Under the pieces are notes generated by a model. The model ran no database searches. It was not told where the DNA came from and saw only the letters and a program-made list of their open reading frames with translations. A stretch of DNA of 64,000 nt from Ralstonia sp. A12 (lineage in GTDB: Bacteria > Pseudomonadota > Gammaproteobacteria > Burkholderiales > Burkholderiaceae), in assembly GCF_000801955.1 (NCBI RefSeq), contig NZ_JSZO01000001.1:372001-436000 (forward strand), in the 5' to 3' direction. Shown here one piece after another: positions 62,527 through 64,000 of this stretch. The first letter of the stretch is position 1, and each line of letters starts with the position of its first letter. A program made the position numbers and the translations under genes.

Positions 62527-64000
62527 CTAGACCACGTGCCGTGGGGCATGCGATAGCCGCCACGCATTGAGCGCCACCAGTAACGACGACACCGACATGC
62601 CAATGCCCGCGGCCAATGGCGACAGCCACCCCAGCGTGGCGAGCGGGATGCTGATCGCGTTGTAGGCAAAGGCCCAGCCGAGGTTCTGGCGCACCACACG
62701 CAACGCGCGGCGACCGATTGCCACCGCCTCGCTGATAGCGGACAGGCGCGGCTCGGTGAGAATCGCGTCGGCACCTGCCTGCGCAAGCGGTGCGCCGGTT
62801 CCGATGGCGATGGAGACCTGTGCCTGCGCAAGCAAAGGCGCATCGTTGATGCCGTCGCCAACGGCCAGCACACGGGCCCCGCGAGCCTGCAGCTTCTGCA
62901 CGTAGGCGCGCTTGTCTTCCGGGCTGGCGCCGCCGACCGCGTGGTCGATGCCCAACCGGTTGGCCCACCAGCGCACGGTCTCCGGCGCGTCACCCGACAC
63001 CAGATGCAAACACAAACCCTGCGCACGCAATGCATCTAGGCAGGCAGGTGCATCGGCGCGCGGCGTATCGGCCAGGGTGAAGCGCGCGAGTGGATGTCCG
63101 TCACGGCCAAGCCAGACCACGGTACATGCCGCGGCGGGCGGCACTTCTTCCATCGGCGCTTCATAGCCGTAACGGGTGGTCTGGATCGGCTGATCTGCGT
63201 ACTGCGTGGCGGCAAACAACTGCGTACCCAGGCGCAGCAACTGCCCGTCGATTGCCGCGTGCACACCCTGCCCCGGCACGTTGGTGGCGCGCTCCACGGC
63301 AGGCAACTGCAATGCATCGCGCGTGGCAGCGCGCAACGACTGCGCGATCGGATGGTTTTCCGATTGCTCCATCGCGCATGCCATCGCCAAGCAGGTTTCG
63401 GCGTCCGCATCCGCAAATGTTTCGATGCTCAACAGGCGCAGGCGCCCTTCGGTGAGCGTGCCGGTCTTGTCGAGCAGCACGTCTGTCACCGCGGCCAGAC
63501 TTTCGACGGCATGACCGCGCGTGACCAGCACGCCGCGCCTTGCCAATGCACCGCTGGCCGCCGCCAACGCAGACGGCGTGGCGAGGGACAACGCACACGG
63601 GCAGCTCACCACCAGCACGGCCACCGTCACGGCAAACATGCGGCTCGGATCGATCCACCACCACGCAATTGCTGTCAGCACGGCCCAGCCGAGCAGTACC
63701 GCCACAAAACGGCCGGCAACGTGATCGGCGAGTTCCGCCATGCGAGGCTTGTCGGTCAGCGCGCGATCCAACAATTCAACGATGGCGGCCAGACGCGTCT
63801 GCGTGCCGACGCGGCCCACGCGCACGCGGATGGCACTGGCCACGTTGTAGCTGCCGGCAAGCACGGCGGCACCTACGTCGCGTTGGCGCGGCACGCTCTC
63901 ACCGGAGAGCAGCGATTCGTCGATCTCGGTGGTACCACGCTCGATGGTGCCGTCTGCGGGGAGCACTTCGCCCGCGCGCACCTCCACGCAATCGCCCGCA
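62527..64000 (-). CDS. ccoI: copper-translocating P-type ATPase CcoI (partial, N-terminus beyond window)
   Basis: P1B-type ATPase for copper supply to cbb3 oxidase. The frame is open to the right edge, so the N-terminal metal-binding and first transmembrane segments are missing. The visible part contains the actuator loop end (DESLLSGESVPRQR), the CPC-type membrane motif VSCPCALSLATPSAL, the phosphorylation site DKTGTLTEG, and the hinge GDGINDAPLLAQA. It ends with a short Arg/His tail. Identified as CcoI rather than a general CopA because ccoS follows directly. Confidence 0.93.
   Translation of the reverse strand, partial: AGDCVEVRAGEVLPADGTIERGTTEIDESLLSGESVPRQRDVGAAVLAGSYNVASAIRVRVGRVGTQTRLAAIVELLDRALTDKPRMAELADHVAGRFVAVLLGWAVLTAIAWWWIDPSRMFAVTVAVLVVSCPCALSLATPSALAAASGALARRGVLVTRGHAVESLAAVTDVLLDKTGTLTEGRLRLLSIETFADADAETCLAMACAMEQSENHPIAQSLRAATRDALQLPAVERATNVPGQGVHAAIDGQLLRLGTQLFAATQYADQPIQTTRYGYEAPMEEVPPAAACTVVWLGRDGHPLARFTLADTPRADAPACLDALRAQGLCLHLVSGDAPETVRWWANRLGIDHAVGGASPEDKRAYVQKLQARGARVLAVGDGINDAPLLAQAQVSIAIGTGAPLAQAGADAILTEPRLSAISEAVAIGRRALRVVRQNLGWAFAYNAISIPLATLGWLSPLAAGIGMSVSSLLVALNAWRLSHAPRHVV

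Noticed and set aside
1-64000. Insertion sequences, prophage, integrons, CRISPR arrays
   Set aside because: No transposase or integrase motifs, no direct-repeat arrays and no terminal inverted repeats flanking a gene were noticed on reading; repeats shorter than about 20 bp could have been missed.

Overview
The window is a contiguous stretch of GC-rich chromosome from a beta-proteobacterium. The best fit is Burkholderiaceae, genus Ralstonia (a pickettii/solanacearum-like lineage). This rests on gene content and protein character: priB between rpsF and rpsR, a CTGT-N8-ACAG LexA box, an ArnA split into two genes, a cbb3 oxidase cluster beside fnr, and a NodT/EmrA/EmrB efflux operon. The identification is inferred by eye and not from a search. 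No insertion sequence, prophage, integrase or CRISPR array was seen. The region reads as core genome with a few accessory operons.

Layout. 1-4.1 kb (minus): amino-acid genes thrC (partial), hom and an alaA-type aminotransferase. 4.3-12.6 kb (plus): a lipid A 4-amino-4-deoxy-L-arabinose operon (Mth938-like gene, arnT, a small flippase subunit, arnB, arnC, separate formyltransferase and decarboxylase genes, arnD), followed by a Bcp peroxiredoxin. 13-16.1 kb (plus): a PIN-PhoH ATPase, a small secreted protein and an NlpC/P60 lipoprotein. 16.2-23.1 kb (minus): a Pit phosphate transporter with its DUF47 partner, dnaB, the rpsF-priB-rpsR-rplI operon, an asparaginase and a ferredoxin-NADP reductase. 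23.2-24.6 kb: lexA under two SOS boxes, a 60-residue ORF, and two similar hairpin-terminator units that look like tandem small RNAs.

24.6-30.6 kb: a cupin, an M20 peptidase, a DUF4440-like protein, tRNA-His, dusA, a 3-hydroxyisobutyryl-CoA hydrolase-like protein and a sterol desaturase-family protein. 30.6-38.2 kb: a LysR regulator divergent from a seven-gene sulfur/amino-acid module. The module holds a polar amino-acid ABC transporter, a cysteine dioxygenase-like cupin, a four-domain rhodanese and a cystathionine beta-lyase-like enzyme. 38.3-45.4 kb: typA, then a MarR-controlled tripartite drug efflux operon with a palindrome on its promoter.

45.5-54.8 kb (minus): the translation operon rimP-nusA-infB-rbfA-truB, with an apparent leader terminator, preceded by rluB and scpB. 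55.3-64 kb: the microaerobic respiration region, with a TauE/SafE-like protein, fnr, and the cbb3 cluster ccoI-S-N-O-Q-P-G-H plus a small membrane protein. A perfect FNR box lies upstream of ccoN, so the adjacent fnr very likely controls the oxidase.

The most interesting items are the tandem small-RNA candidates after lexA, the rimP leader attenuator, the structured intergenic regions before phoH and scpB, the inverted repeat on the fnr promoter, and the LysR/ABC/dioxygenase/tetra-rhodanese/lyase module, whose substrate is not obvious.
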